DNA of 29,884 nt from contig JBOFKI010000129.1 in the NCBI GenBank assembly GCA_051657245.1, forward strand, positions 1 to 29,884, given 5' to 3'. Position numbers and translations under genes: made by a program. Below are positions 7,531 to 16,945 of the stretch, piece by piece. Source of the stretch: JBOFFI01 sp051657245. GTDB lineage: Bacteria > Pseudomonadota > Alphaproteobacteria > Holosporales > JBOFFI01. Numbering within the stretch: the stretch's first letter is position 1; every line of letters starts with the position of its first letter. The notes beneath the pieces were generated by a model. The model was not told where the DNA came from, ran no database searches, and worked only from the letters and a program-made list of their open reading frames with translations.

Positions 7531-9715
7531 GATTTTTTTCCTCTTGGGCTGGGATTGCATTTATTTTTTGAAGTTTTTCAAGAATTTCGTCTCTTGGGCC
7601 GTCCGCAATCAATTTCCCATGCTCAAACACAAGCACGCGGTCAACAAGGCTGAGCAAATTAATCCGATGGGTAATCATCAAAAGGGTTTTGTGGGAAATG
7701 ACTTTTTCCATATTTTTAAGGAATATTGCTTCAGAGGCTGGATCCATCATGGCAGTCGGTTCATCCATCAAGAGAATAGGGGGGTCACCTGCCAAAGCCC
7801 GAGCAATGGCGATAGATTGTCGTTGACCGCCTGAAAGGAAATGTCCTCCTTCCCCTACCGGCATATCATACCCCTGGGGGTTTCGGTTCACAAATTCATG
7901 GGTTCCTGACAGAAAAGCGGCTTGAATCAACGCTTCGTCGTTAACGCCTTGGGCTGCCATGCGGATGTTATCTTTGACTGATCCGAAAAAGTGAAAAATG
8001 TCTTGGGGAACATACCCCACGTTCGCACGAATATCGCTAGGATCCAGCTGACGTGTATCAACACCATCAAGGAGTACGCTTCCGGAATTAGGTGAATAAA
8101 GCGCCATGATAAGCTTTTCTACCGTGGTTTTTCCAGACCCTACGCGACCAATAAGCCCCACTTTTTCTCCGGGTTTAATCTTAAAATTAACAGATTGTAA
8201 GGCTGGTATTTCTTGGTTTGGGTATTCAAAGATAACATTATCAAACTCAACCGCACCTTGAAATGTGCTCCGGTGGATAAAATTTTTGTCCGTGGGGCGC
8301 TCAACAGGAAGTTTGATGATATGGTTCAATTCTTTGAGGGTGATTTTGACATGGTTAAAGCGCCCCAAAATTGAAATAACCTGGGCCAGCGGCATCATTG
8401 AGCGTGACAGGAGGATCGAGCAGGCGATGATGCCCCCCATAGATAAATGACCCTGGGAGACCAAAAACACCCCATAGATAATGATGGAAACATAAGCAAT
8501 ATTTTGGACAAACAGGGTGAAATTCATGTTGAGCATGGTGTAAAAATTAAGCCTTGTGGAAGACAGAGAGGCCCTGCTTATGATGTCTTCCCAAAGTTTT
8601 TGAAATTTACCTTCCGCGTTGAGGGTTTTAATCGTTTCAAGGCCTTGGACGGCTTCAACTAAAATACCTTGTTTTTGCATGGCTTCCCGAAAAGACCTGC
8701 TTGCTGTCAGTTGAAGGCTAGGCTGAGAGAAAAAACTCCAAACCAGGACAAGAATCGTTCCAATCACAGGAATCCAGCCCAAAGCACCCCCTATCCAAAA
8801 TATGGAAGCCAAAAAAAGCAGGGAGAAAGGTAGGTCTACAAGGGCTACGAGGGTAGATGACGAAAAAAAATCTCGAAGCCCTTCAAATTCTTTTAAGGTG
8901 TTGAGGAAACCGCCAGATGAGATGGGTTTGGACGCCATTTTTAAATTTAAAACATGTTCAAAAAGTTTGCTTGAAATTAAAATGTCTGAGTTTTTTCCTG
9001 CAACATCCAAAAAGTATCCTCGGAGCATTTTGATTATAAAGTCAAAAATATAAATTAGAAAAATGCCAACGGACAAAACAAAAAGCGTTTCAAAAGCGTT
9101 GTTGGGGAGAACGCGGTCATAAACGTTCATAGAAAAAAGAACCGTTGCAATGGTGAATAAATTGATCAAAACAGAGGCTGCGATGGCTTGTAGATAAAGT
9201 CCTTTGAAAAGTTCAAAAGCTCCCCAAAACCAATGCTTTTCGTAAACTTTTTGATGCTCCTTCCAGCGGGTATCAAATCGAAAAGCAGGTCGCATAAAGA
9301 GTGCCTGCCCCGTATAAGATTTTTCCAACGCTTCGCTTTTGATGCTTTGAACCCCTTTTCCATATTCTGGAAAAATGACCAAATAGGTTGTTGAATCTTT
9401 TTTCCCAACCAATATACATGCTTGGTTATTTTCAAGGAGCAAAATGCAAGGCATCATGACCGTGGCAATATCCTCTAAGCTTTTTTTTAAGATTTTAGAA
9501 GAAAATCCAGCCCTAGATGAGGCACGCAGGACTAAATCAGGCGTTATAAAACCTCCTTGGGTTGGAAGCCCTACTTTAAACGCAGCTTCTGAAAAAGGCC
9601 TTTCCAGAAGCTCGCTTAAAGTTTCCAAACATAAAAGCAACACATCTACTTTGTTTGAGGATTTTTTTTGTGGTCCTTCGGAAGGAGGTGTTTTGTTTTT
9701 TTTCTCTTCTGGCAA
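7514..9715 (-). CDS. Type I secretion ABC exporter with inactive C39-like domain
   Basis: ATPase-permease that drives proteins through a HlyD-TolC channel, of the RtxB/LapB kind. I place the start at TTG 9715 (733 residues): AAGGAGG (complement of 9721-9727) lies 5 bases upstream, whereas the more upstream TTG at 9745 has no ribosome site. Residues about 20-140 form a C39-like domain without the catalytic Cys and His, so it would bind substrate rather than cleave a leader. Six membrane helices follow (about 170-440). The nucleotide-binding domain has Walker A GRVGSGKTT (about 523), signature LSGGQRQ (about 627), Walker B ILLMDEPT (about 646-653) and H-loop ITHR. No RTX-type substrate is visible in the window. 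Confidence 0.95.
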   Translation of the reverse strand: MPEEKKNKTPPSEGPQKKSSNKVDVLLLCLETLSELLERPFSEAAFKVGLPTQGGFITPDLVLRASSRAGFSSKILKKSLEDIATVMMPCILLLENNQACILVGKKDSTTYLVIFPEYGKGVQSIKSEALEKSYTGQALFMRPAFRFDTRWKEHQKVYEKHWFWGAFELFKGLYLQAIAASVLINLFTIATVLFSMNVYDRVLPNNAFETLFVLSVGIFLIYIFDFIIKMLRGYFLDVAGKNSDILISSKLFEHVLNLKMASKPISSGGFLNTLKEFEGLRDFFSSSTLVALVDLPFSLLFLASIFWIGGALGWIPVIGTILVLVWSFFSQPSLQLTASRSFREAMQKQGILVEAVQGLETIKTLNAEGKFQKLWEDIISRASLSSTRLNFYTMLNMNFTLFVQNIAYVSIIIYGVFLVSQGHLSMGGIIACSILLSRSMMPLAQVISILGRFNHVKITLKELNHIIKLPVERPTDKNFIHRSTFQGAVEFDNVIFEYPNQEIPALQSVNFKIKPGEKVGLIGRVGSGKTTVEKLIMALYSPNSGSVLLDGVDTRQLDPSDIRANVGYVPQDIFHFFGSVKDNIRMAAQGVNDEALIQAAFLSGTHEFVNRNPQGYDMPVGEGGHFLSGGQRQSIAIARALAGDPPILLMDEPTAMMDPASEAIFLKNMEKVISHKTLLMITHRINLLSLVDRVLVFEHGKLIADGPRDEILEKLQKINAIPAQEEKNHVSKK

Positions 9716-9843
9716 TGCAACCTCCTTTTTTATAAAGAAAAACAATTAATAGATTGATTTGTATGGCTTATTTTTCTATGGTAGGGGTGAAAATGTAAAA
9801 TTTTTATTAATATTGACGGTAAAAAACAGCAAAGGGGATGCTT

Positions 9844-11166
9844 GTGTCTAGGTTTATTTTAATTTCGTTTTTTCTTTTTTCTTGGAATGTAAATCTTTCT
9901 TTTGGTATGACTTTAAGAACGGCTGTTGAAAAAGCTATTGCTTATTTTCCGCAAATCCAAGCAGCCAAAGCATCTTTAGAGTCTTCCCGTGCGCTAATTT
10001 CTCAAGAATCTTCTGCTTTTTCTCCTCAAATTGGTGTAGAAGTTCCTTTGGGGCTTGAATATACCCGAGAAGATACAAAAATTTCTTCGATGACAACAAC
10101 GCCAACCCATGCGGAATTGCAGGCTTTTAGGTCCTCTCCTTCCTTAAACCTTCGACAGCTTATCTATGATGGAGGGTATACTTCTGCCCGCATTTCAAAA
10201 GCGGAGTTTTTATCTGAAAAAGCCTATGAACAATATCAAGATACGATTCAAGAAATCGCTTTTAAAACGGCTTCAGCTTATTTGCAAATCCTTCGTTTAG
10301 AAAAGCTTAATAACATAGCTGCTGAAAATCTTACCGCTCATCAAAAAATGTTAAAGAAAACCCAAAATCTTGTAGATGCTGGTGATCTTACCATCGCAGA
10401 CCTTTTGCAAATCCAAGCTCGTTTAGAAGATGCTCACCTTACCCTTACAAATGTAAAGGGAGAGCTCGTTAAAATGCGGGCTGAATTTAAAGGATATACA
10501 GGTATTGAAGCTGTGAATTTGGAAGATCCTAAAATTAAATCGGTGGCATTAAATTTGAACCGAGCCATTCAAGTTGTGCTTCAAGATAACTATACTTTGA
10601 ATGCCTTGAAAAAAGATAGGGATGCTGTCAAGGCCAATTTAAAAGGGGTTGAGTCTAAATTTTTTCCAACAATTAATGCCGAAATTTCTGGTAATAGGGC
10701 TCAAAACGCTGGCGGAATTAAAGGGACCCGCGTGCAAGGAAGTGCCCTTTTGATGGTGCGTTACAACTTATTTGATGGTGGCAGCCGAGCGTTTGAGAAA
10801 AAAAGTGCGGTTTCAAACATTACAGAAGCTGAAAAGAAAATTGCCACTCTCAAATTAGACTTAGAAAAACAAACCCAAGCAACTTGGTCTGATATCCAAA
10901 CGTTAGAACGCCAAGAAAAAATTTTTAAACAAGCTATCGACTATAAAAGACAAGTTGCAACGTCTTATGTGAAGCAATTTGATATTGGAGCTCGAAGTCT
11001 CTTAGATATCCTAAATGCAATAAACGATTTTTTTCTTACATCAGCTCTGCACGTCAACACAACTGTCAATTATCAAGTAAATTGTGTCAAGCTAAAAACC
11101 CTTGGATCTCAATTTCTTCAGGAACTTGGGGTACAAAGACTTTCAAAAAAATTAAAAAAAATCTAA
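9844..11166 (+). CDS. tolC: TolC-family outer membrane efflux protein
   Basis: Trimeric outer-membrane channel-tunnel protein serving type I secretion and efflux. I choose GTG 9844 because AAAGGGG (9831-9837) is 6 bases upstream; the ATG at 9838 directly abuts that site and would add only two residues. A signal peptide (ISFFLFSWNVNLSFG) is followed by the OEP repeat pair: MTLRTAVEKAIAYFPQIQAA and SPSLNLRQLIYDGG in the first half, MVRYNLFDGGSRAFEK and VKQFDIGARSLLDILNAIND in the second. The mature part is about 420 residues, normal for the family. It is divergent from the ABC-HlyD operon with about 130 bp between, and is followed, after a transposase relic, by RND efflux genes, so one TolC may serve both exporters. 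Confidence 0.95.
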   Translation: MSRFILISFFLFSWNVNLSFGMTLRTAVEKAIAYFPQIQAAKASLESSRALISQESSAFSPQIGVEVPLGLEYTREDTKISSMTTTPTHAELQAFRSSPSLNLRQLIYDGGYTSARISKAEFLSEKAYEQYQDTIQEIAFKTASAYLQILRLEKLNNIAAENLTAHQKMLKKTQNLVDAGDLTIADLLQIQARLEDAHLTLTNVKGELVKMRAEFKGYTGIEAVNLEDPKIKSVALNLNRAIQVVLQDNYTLNALKKDRDAVKANLKGVESKFFPTINAEISGNRAQNAGGIKGTRVQGSALLMVRYNLFDGGSRAFEKKSAVSNITEAEKKIATLKLDLEKQTQATWSDIQTLERQEKIFKQAIDYKRQVATSYVKQFDIGARSLLDILNAINDFFLTSALHVNTTVNYQVNCVKLKTLGSQFLQELGVQRLSKKLKKI

Positions 11167-11175
11167 AAAAAGTGT

Positions 11176-11298
11176 TTAGTCCCAGATTGTGATGGTATGA
11201 ACAAATGATAAACTTTTGAGGTCTTCTTGCCAGAGTTTAAGGATGTATTCGTAAGGGGGGAGACCTTTAAGAGTTTCAAGGGGCGGGTTTGTTGCATT
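11176..11298 (-). mobile_element. Remnant of an IS481-like transposase, C-terminus
   Basis: On the minus strand this stretch reads NATNPPLETLKGLPPYEY then ILKLWQEDLKSLSFVHTIT and a TAA (complement of 11176-11178). It closely follows the usual C-terminal end of IS481-family integrase-core transposases (a LKTLKGLTPYEYICKxW-type motif). Upstream sequence up to about 11478 still has coding-like pieces but is full of stops in all minus frames, so only a decayed tail remains. I see no terminal inverted repeats or target duplication. The family assignment is from memory of the motif. Confidence 0.5.
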
Positions 11299-11848
11299 TC
11301 AAAATCTTCAGACGATTTGACCAACGCACCCGCGTTGAAATCCAAAATCTTAAAGCGTTCAGCTGTTCAAACAAACGTTAATACATCCTCTTTAAGGCGA
11401 AAATGCTTCGGCGAAAATCCAACAAATACCCCAGCTAAATTCTTTCAGATAGAAAATTTTATTTTTTTTTATGGATAAGTTGCGTGAATTAAAGAAGAAT
11501 TCTCAAAAAAAAACTTTAATATGCCCTTTTCAGTTTTATCATGAAATTTTATCAGTTATGCGAAGGTTTTAAAATTATTAAAAAGCAAATTTGCTATTTT
11601 CCAAATAAGAATAAAATGCTAAATATGTCTTTGGAGCGGTGCACGGTAGAGGGGCTGTCGCGTCTTCTTTTTAAGAGAAAAATAAAATTTGTAATATTTA
11701 GTTTTACAACCTCTTAGAAGAACGTTAATAAATAGATGGTTAAATTGTTTGTGGCAGGGTTTTTTAATCTTAATTTTAGAAATGAAATTTGTACGTGATA
11801 AATTTCTTTTTTTTGTTTTTTTAAGTATTTCAGGTTAACTACAAAAAG
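11299..11848. other. AT-rich gap between tolC and RND genes
   Basis: No supportable gene. The first 180 bp are probably more decayed transposase sequence. From about 11480 it is very AT-rich with short A and T runs and includes a small palindrome (AGCAAATTTGCT, about 11583-11594). It presumably holds the promoter of the RND operon, but I cannot pick one reliably. Confidence 0.4.
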
Positions 11849-12949
11849 ATGATCGAGAAAGTTAGTATGGTTGGAAAAAAAGAAATTAAAATTTTAATTC
11901 TTTTTTTTGTCGCGCTGGGTTCTATTCTCCTTTATAAATGGTGGAATTCGAGACAGGTTGGACCTTTTCAGCGAGAAAGTAAAAGTATTTTAATAGAAGC
12001 GGAAAAAGCAAAAATTGGAACCATAACCCGTCGCATCACAATGAACGGTTCTTTGGTTGCGCATCAATTGGTTGTTTTGAAAACTGAAGTTGAAGGTAAA
12101 GTTAAAGAGATTTTTTTTAAACAGGGACAAATTGTAAAAAAAGATGAATTTCTTTTGAAAATTGACGAAGACGTTTATCGCCTTCAAGTGAAAGAAGCAG
12201 AAGCAAGGGTTAAATTGTCCAAAACTGAATATGATCGCTCTGAATATCTGTTGAAAAAAGATTTTGGTACGTCAGCCGCAAGAGACAAAGCTCTTGCAAG
12301 TCTCAAAGTCAATGAAGCGGAATTAGAAGTTGCGAAATTGCGCTTATCTCAAACTGAGATTCGGGCACCTTTTAATGGAACAGTTGGGCTGAAAAACGTT
12401 AGCGTGGGAAGTTTTATCGCGAAAAACGAAGAAATTCTTACGATTGTCGATTTGAATCCTATTTACGTGGATTTTCCGGTTCCAGAATCTTATGGGAAAT
12501 TATTGTCTATTGGGCAAGAAATTGATGCAACAGTTGAGGGGATCAGTGATCTCCCCGTATCTGGAGAAATTATTGCAATTGACCCCAAAGCAGATTTTTT
12601 AACCCATAGTGTCCAAGTTCGTGCGGAGCTTGATAACGGGAATCATACGTTTAAACCGGGACAATTTGCTAGAGTTAACCTAGAATTAAATAAAGAGCGG
12701 GGCGTTTTAATTCCTCAAATTGCAGTTGAACGAGAAGGAAATCAAGAATTTGTCTTTGTTGTGCAAGATGGAATAGCTATCAGAGTTGAGGTAACAACAG
12801 GACAAAAAGAAAACGGCATGGTGCGTATTTTGGATGGTGTAAAAGAATCTGATTGGGTTGTAACTGTTGGACAGATTAAGATCCAAGATGGAATGCCTGT
12901 CCGTATAAAAAATGCGCCTTCTGAAAAATCCAAAGGCTTGAGCAAATGA
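11849..12949 (+). CDS. RND efflux periplasmic adaptor (membrane fusion protein)
   Basis: Adaptor subunit linking an RND pump to an outer-membrane channel. The 366-residue protein has an N-terminal membrane anchor (KILILFFVALGSILLYKWW), then the first lipoyl half (TEVEGKVKEIFFKQGQIV), a short coiled-coil hairpin (about residues 110-165), the second lipoyl half ending IRAPFNGTVGLKNVSVG, a beta-barrel with IYVDFPVPE, and a membrane-proximal domain with FKPGQFARVNLEL. This order is typical of the MexA/AcrA and VexC-like group. The start may be ATG 11849 or ATG 11867 (MVGKKEIK); neither has a strong ribosome site. The pump gene starts 25 bp after the stop, so the two form an operon. Confidence 0.94.
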   Translation: MIEKVSMVGKKEIKILILFFVALGSILLYKWWNSRQVGPFQRESKSILIEAEKAKIGTITRRITMNGSLVAHQLVVLKTEVEGKVKEIFFKQGQIVKKDEFLLKIDEDVYRLQVKEAEARVKLSKTEYDRSEYLLKKDFGTSAARDKALASLKVNEAELEVAKLRLSQTEIRAPFNGTVGLKNVSVGSFIAKNEEILTIVDLNPIYVDFPVPESYGKLLSIGQEIDATVEGISDLPVSGEIIAIDPKADFLTHSVQVRAELDNGNHTFKPGQFARVNLELNKERGVLIPQIAVEREGNQEFVFVVQDGIAIRVEVTTGQKENGMVRILDGVKESDWVVTVGQIKIQDGMPVRIKNAPSEKSKGLSK

Positions 12950-12974
12950 GAAAAATTTTCGGGGGTGTCGTCGT

Positions 12975-15900
12975 ATGAGCCTTGCAGAGCTTTTTATCCG
13001 CCGACCTGTTTTATCCTGGGTTTTGAATATTGCGCTTATTTTGGTGGGAATTGTTTCCTGGCGCCAGCTTTCTGTTCGTCAATATCCTCAAATTGAACAG
13101 CCTGTGATTACGGTGATTACTCAGTTTGAAGGTGCGGGGCCGGAGATTATAGAAGCTCAAATTTCTCGCCCCCTCGAACAGGCCCTTTCTGGCCTTGAGA
13201 GCCTTGATTTCATGATTTCCCAGAGTGAATCTGAACAAAGCAAAGTGAAACTGTTTTTCAAAAGTGCGCGTTCATTGGATGCGGCGGCATCTGATGTGCG
13301 AGACCGTCTCGCTCGGGTAAGCAACCTTCCTGAAGATGCAACAGACCCCAGAATTCGTAAAGCAGATGCGGATGCGGAACCTATTGTGTATTTGGCGTTA
13401 TACGGAGATAAATTTCCTGTCGCAGAACTCAATGATTATGCGGCCCGCTACCTGGAAAGCGAGATTGAGTCTATTCAAGGTGTTGCGTCTGTTGATCTTA
13501 GCGGAGCAGGTGAGTATGAGATGCATATTGTACTCGATCCTGTCCGGCTGGCTGCGTATAAAGTAACAGCAAGGGATGTGGCAGATGCTTTGCGTCAACA
13601 AAATTTTAAAAAACCAGCTGGAAGACTAGCGGGGGAAGATCGCGAATTTTTGGTGACCACGACGGCAAGCCTCTACAAACCAGAAGATTTCAATAAATTG
13701 GTTCTGACAGAAAAAGATGGCTATGTCGTGCGTCTGTCAGACGTTGGATATGCCGTTGTAAAAGCGGATGATAAGCGATTTAAAGTGCGTTATAATGGAA
13801 AAACTGCGGTTATGTTGGGGATTGTGGCTCAATCTAAGGCAAACCCCATTGAAATTTCAAAAGAAATTAAAAATAAGCTAGAACAAATTCAATCTAACTT
13901 GCCTGCAGGAATGTTCATCGATATTGCAAATGACCGCTCCATCTTTATTGAGCGTTCAATTCAACAGGTTTACCAATCCATCTGGGAAGCTATTATTCTT
14001 GTTGTTTTAGTTGTATTCGTTTTTTTGCGTTCCTTCAGGGCCTCTCTCATCCCCCTCATGACGATTCCTATTTCGCTGATCGGTGCGTTTTTTATTTTGC
14101 ATTTTCTTGGTTTTACCATCAATACCCTAACTTTACTTGCGATGGTTCTGGCCATTGGGCTTGTGGTCGATGATGCAATCGTAGTTTTGGAAAACATTTA
14201 TCGCTACATTGAAGCGGGGATGAAACCCCTTCAAGCAGCTATCAAGGGCACGAAAGAAATTCAATTTTCCATCATTGCGATGACATTGACCCTTGCGGCT
14301 GTTTATACACCTATTGCCCTTTCTTCCGGAGTAACGGGTAAGCTTTTTACGGAGTTTGCACTTTCTCTTGCGGGAGCTGTGCTTATTTCTGGATTTGTTG
14401 CTTTAACCCTTTCTCCTATGATGTGTTCCAGACTTTTGAAGCTTCACCATGTGCATTCTCCTGAGGAGACAAAAAAATTTTTCATGAAGGTTTTTTACGC
14501 AGTGGATAGTTGGTTAGGTAGCTTTTTTGATAAGCTGGACCGGTTTTATGAGGGAAGCCTAAGGCTTATTTTGCGAAATCGTTTTTGGGTGTTGGGGGCA
14601 GGAGCTGGGGTTGCCCTTTTAGGAATCTTTTTTGCGACGAATGTTCTTCAGTCTGAGCTTGCGCCTCGGGAAGATCAAGGTGTTCTTAAAATTTTAGCTC
14701 AAAGTCCTTTCGGCGCAACCATTACTTATTTAGATCGTTATATTTCTCAAATCGAAGCAGCGCTCACAGGTGTTCCTGAGATTGAAAAAAGTTTAACGGT
14801 CATCCAGGCCGGAGATGAGTCTTATTCTATGAATTTGCTGGCTCCTTGGGAAAAGCGCTCCAAAAGTTGCGATGATTTGTTGCCCCCCATCCGTGAAAAA
14901 TTAGAAGACATCACAGGTTTGAGGGTTTTTGCACGCTGTCCCAGTCGCTCTCTAATGGGTGGAGCATCTGAGAGACCTTTAGAAATTGTGGTTCAAACAA
15001 ACCGTTCATTTAAAGAACTCGTGGATGTTGCAAGCGCTATTCGTCGTGTAATCGCAAAACACCCAGGTGTCCGGAAAACAGATTTGGACTGGAATCTTGC
15101 AGAAGAGGGCCAAGATTACGTTGTAAATGTGGACCGCAACCGGGCGGCCTCTTTAGGTGTTGATCCCAATTCTGTCGCGATGACCCTTGATATTTTGATT
15201 AGTGGAAGACGTTCTACTAATTTTGAAAAAGAAAGCAAACAATACCCTGTCCGGGTTTGGGTTGGTGAAATGTACCGAAAAAACCCAGAAGATATCTTAG
15301 CCATGTACGTAAGGGGGTCCAAGAACAACAAAGAGACGATGGTTTCCATGGCAGATATCGTTAAGGTGGAGCCGCGTTTATCAAATCCTGAAATTGAGCA
15401 TTTTAAAGGGCAGCGGTCGGTTACAATTATTGGAGGGTTGAATAAAGGTTACGGTCTTGCCCAGGTTTATTCTGAGTTAAAAGATGAGATTCATCAAACC
15501 ATGCCTGCCAAGGGTTATAGCATCAGCGAATCAGGGGAACTTCGGCGCTATTTGCAAGAAAGCGAAACTATTTTTCTCATTTTTGGGCTGGCAATTGTGT
15601 TTATTTTTCTTGTGATGGCGGCTCAATTTGAAAGTTTTCGAGATCCGTTTATTATCATGCTCAGCGTTCCTCTTGCCCTTGCAGGGGCTATCTTTACCCT
15701 CGTGCTCATTCCTGCAGGGACCATCAATATTTACAGCCAAATTGGGTTTGTAACCCTGATCGGTTTGATTACAAAACACGGCATTTTAATTGTAGATTTT
15801 GCTAATAATTTAAAGCAAAAGGGGGATGCCATTGAGGAAGCTATTGTGAAGGCTTGCCAATTACGTTTGCGTCCCATTTTGATGACGACTTTTGCAATGG

Positions 15901-16079
15901 TGCTGGGGGCGATTCCCTTGGCTTTGGCAACAGGTGCGGGTTCAGAAGCACGTCGTCAAATAGGTTGGGTGATCGTAGGGGGTATGTCGCTTGGAACACT
16001 CTTCACCCTTCTTGTTATCCCTGTGGTTTATACTTTTGTTTCAAAATCATTGAAGGAACAAGAAGAGGTTGTTGAATGA
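12975..16079 (+). CDS. RND multidrug efflux pump, inner membrane (HAE1 type)
   Basis: Proton-driven trimeric pump of the AcrB/MdtB family. The 1034-residue protein has the RND duplication: helix 1 (VLSWVLNIALILVGIVSW), a large periplasmic loop with ARVSNLPEDATDPRIRK, helices 2-6 including LAIGLVVDDAIVVLENIYR (D399 and D400, the proton-relay aspartates of TM4), a second loop starting ELAPREDQG, and helices 8-12 with IGLITKHGILIVDFANN (K934 in TM10). All residues needed for proton coupling are present. GGGGGTG lies just before ATG 12975. With the adaptor upstream and TolC nearby it could complete a tripartite pump. No dedicated regulator is next to it. Substrate cannot be predicted. Confidence 0.96.
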   Translation: MSLAELFIRRPVLSWVLNIALILVGIVSWRQLSVRQYPQIEQPVITVITQFEGAGPEIIEAQISRPLEQALSGLESLDFMISQSESEQSKVKLFFKSARSLDAAASDVRDRLARVSNLPEDATDPRIRKADADAEPIVYLALYGDKFPVAELNDYAARYLESEIESIQGVASVDLSGAGEYEMHIVLDPVRLAAYKVTARDVADALRQQNFKKPAGRLAGEDREFLVTTTASLYKPEDFNKLVLTEKDGYVVRLSDVGYAVVKADDKRFKVRYNGKTAVMLGIVAQSKANPIEISKEIKNKLEQIQSNLPAGMFIDIANDRSIFIERSIQQVYQSIWEAIILVVLVVFVFLRSFRASLIPLMTIPISLIGAFFILHFLGFTINTLTLLAMVLAIGLVVDDAIVVLENIYRYIEAGMKPLQAAIKGTKEIQFSIIAMTLTLAAVYTPIALSSGVTGKLFTEFALSLAGAVLISGFVALTLSPMMCSRLLKLHHVHSPEETKKFFMKVFYAVDSWLGSFFDKLDRFYEGSLRLILRNRFWVLGAGAGVALLGIFFATNVLQSELAPREDQGVLKILAQSPFGATITYLDRYISQIEAALTGVPEIEKSLTVIQAGDESYSMNLLAPWEKRSKSCDDLLPPIREKLEDITGLRVFARCPSRSLMGGASERPLEIVVQTNRSFKELVDVASAIRRVIAKHPGVRKTDLDWNLAEEGQDYVVNVDRNRAASLGVDPNSVAMTLDILISGRRSTNFEKESKQYPVRVWVGEMYRKNPEDILAMYVRGSKNNKETMVSMADIVKVEPRLSNPEIEHFKGQRSVTIIGGLNKGYGLAQVYSELKDEIHQTMPAKGYSISESGELRRYLQESETIFLIFGLAIVFIFLVMAAQFESFRDPFIIMLSVPLALAGAIFTLVLIPAGTINIYSQIGFVTLIGLITKHGILIVDFANNLKQKGDAIEEAIVKACQLRLRPILMTTFAMVLGAIPLALATGAGSEARRQIGWVIVGGMSLGTLFTLLVIPVVYTFVSKSLKEQEEVVE

Positions 16080-16155
16080 CCTCAGGATTTTGTCAGGATA
16101 ATTTTTTTGCCTTTTGCACCTTCGCGTGATTTTGTTCTTAAAGTGTTTTTAAAGC

Positions 16156-16231
16156 GGGGCTGTAGCTCAGATGGGAGAGCGCGTCGTTCGCATCGACGAG
16201 GTCAGGGGTTCGATTCCCCTCAGCTCCACCA
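16156..16231 (+). tRNA. tRNA-Ala (anticodon CGC)
   Basis: A full 76-nt cloverleaf. The acceptor arm GGGGCTG pairs with CAGCTCC, with discriminator A and an encoded CCA (16229-16231). The D arm is GCTCAGATGGGAGAGC, the anticodon stem CGTCG/CGACG holds loop TTCGCAT (anticodon CGC, reading GCG), and the T arm is AGGGG-TTCGATT-CCCCT. It lies between the RND pump and the DUF374 gene. Confidence 0.96.
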
Positions 16232-16255
16232 TGTATTGTGTGAGGTATCTTAGCG

Positions 16256-16945
16256 TTGTTGCGTACTTTTTTTTGTTGGATTTCTGGGTTTTTTAAAAAA
16301 ATCTCCAAAACAAAGGGGGGGCAGGCTGTTGTTGCGTTTTGTGCTGCTTCTTATGTTCGTTTTGTTTATGCTACAACCCGGTGGTCTATAGAGGGAGAGC
16401 AATATCCACAAGCTTATTGGAATTTTAACAAGCCTGTCATTATTTGTTTTTGGCACGGCAGGTTGCTTATGGTTTGCAAAGCATGGCGGGGTCCGCATCC
16501 TTTTCATATGCTCATTTCTGGGCATTCAGATGGAGAAATGATTGCGCAAACCGTTCAACATTTTGGGATTAAGCGCTTAAAAGGATCCTCCTCAAAAACG
16601 CCTAAAGAAGCTTTCAAAAAACTGATTCAAACGCTCAAAGCTGGTTATACAGTTGGGATTACGCCAGACGGCCCGCGAGGACCTTGTTATTCTATCAGTC
16701 CAGGGATAGGGAGGCTCGCTTACCTCACGGGGTGTGATGTGATCCCATTAACATTTTCAACCAGTCGCCGGAAAATTTTGGGATCCTGGGACCGATTTTT
16801 TTTGGCGCTTCCCTTTGGGCGAGGCGTTTTTATTTGGGGGAACCCCCTTTCTCCTAAAAAAATCCCCGATGAAGCCACGTTTCTGCAAGCAATTCAAACA
16901 AGTCTTTTAGAGATTACTAAGCAGGCAGATGATTTTTTTCTATAA
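16256..16945 (+). CDS. DUF374 lysophospholipid acyltransferase-family protein
   Basis: Predicted membrane-associated acyltransferase of the DUF374 family (related to PlsC/LpxL-type enzymes), common in Alphaproteobacteria and thought to act on envelope lipids. The 229-residue protein shows the family marks: CFWHGRLLMV near residue 64, LISGHSDGEMIAQTV near 86-100 in place of the classic HxxxxD box, and VGITPDGPRGPCY near 137 as the substrate-binding block. The start is a TTG at 16256 or the next codon; the N-terminal hydrophobic stretch supports a start here but the exact codon is unsure. It follows tRNA-Ala by 25 bp, and its 3' end overlaps the opposite-strand gene by 6 bp. The exact substrate is unknown. 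Confidence 0.85.
   Translation: MLRTFFCWISGFFKKISKTKGGQAVVAFCAASYVRFVYATTRWSIEGEQYPQAYWNFNKPVIICFWHGRLLMVCKAWRGPHPFHMLISGHSDGEMIAQTVQHFGIKRLKGSSSKTPKEAFKKLIQTLKAGYTVGITPDGPRGPCYSISPGIGRLAYLTGCDVIPLTFSTSRRKILGSWDRFFLALPFGRGVFIWGNPLSPKKIPDEATFLQAIQTSLLEITKQADDFFL

Noticed and set aside
11227..11478. Plus-strand 83-codon open frame after tolC
   Set aside because: It is the antisense of the decayed transposase tail; no start signal and no family resemblance.
16081..16155. Possible promoter (TTGCAC at 16114) for tRNA-Ala
   Set aside because: No acceptable -10 box at normal spacing; too weak to list.
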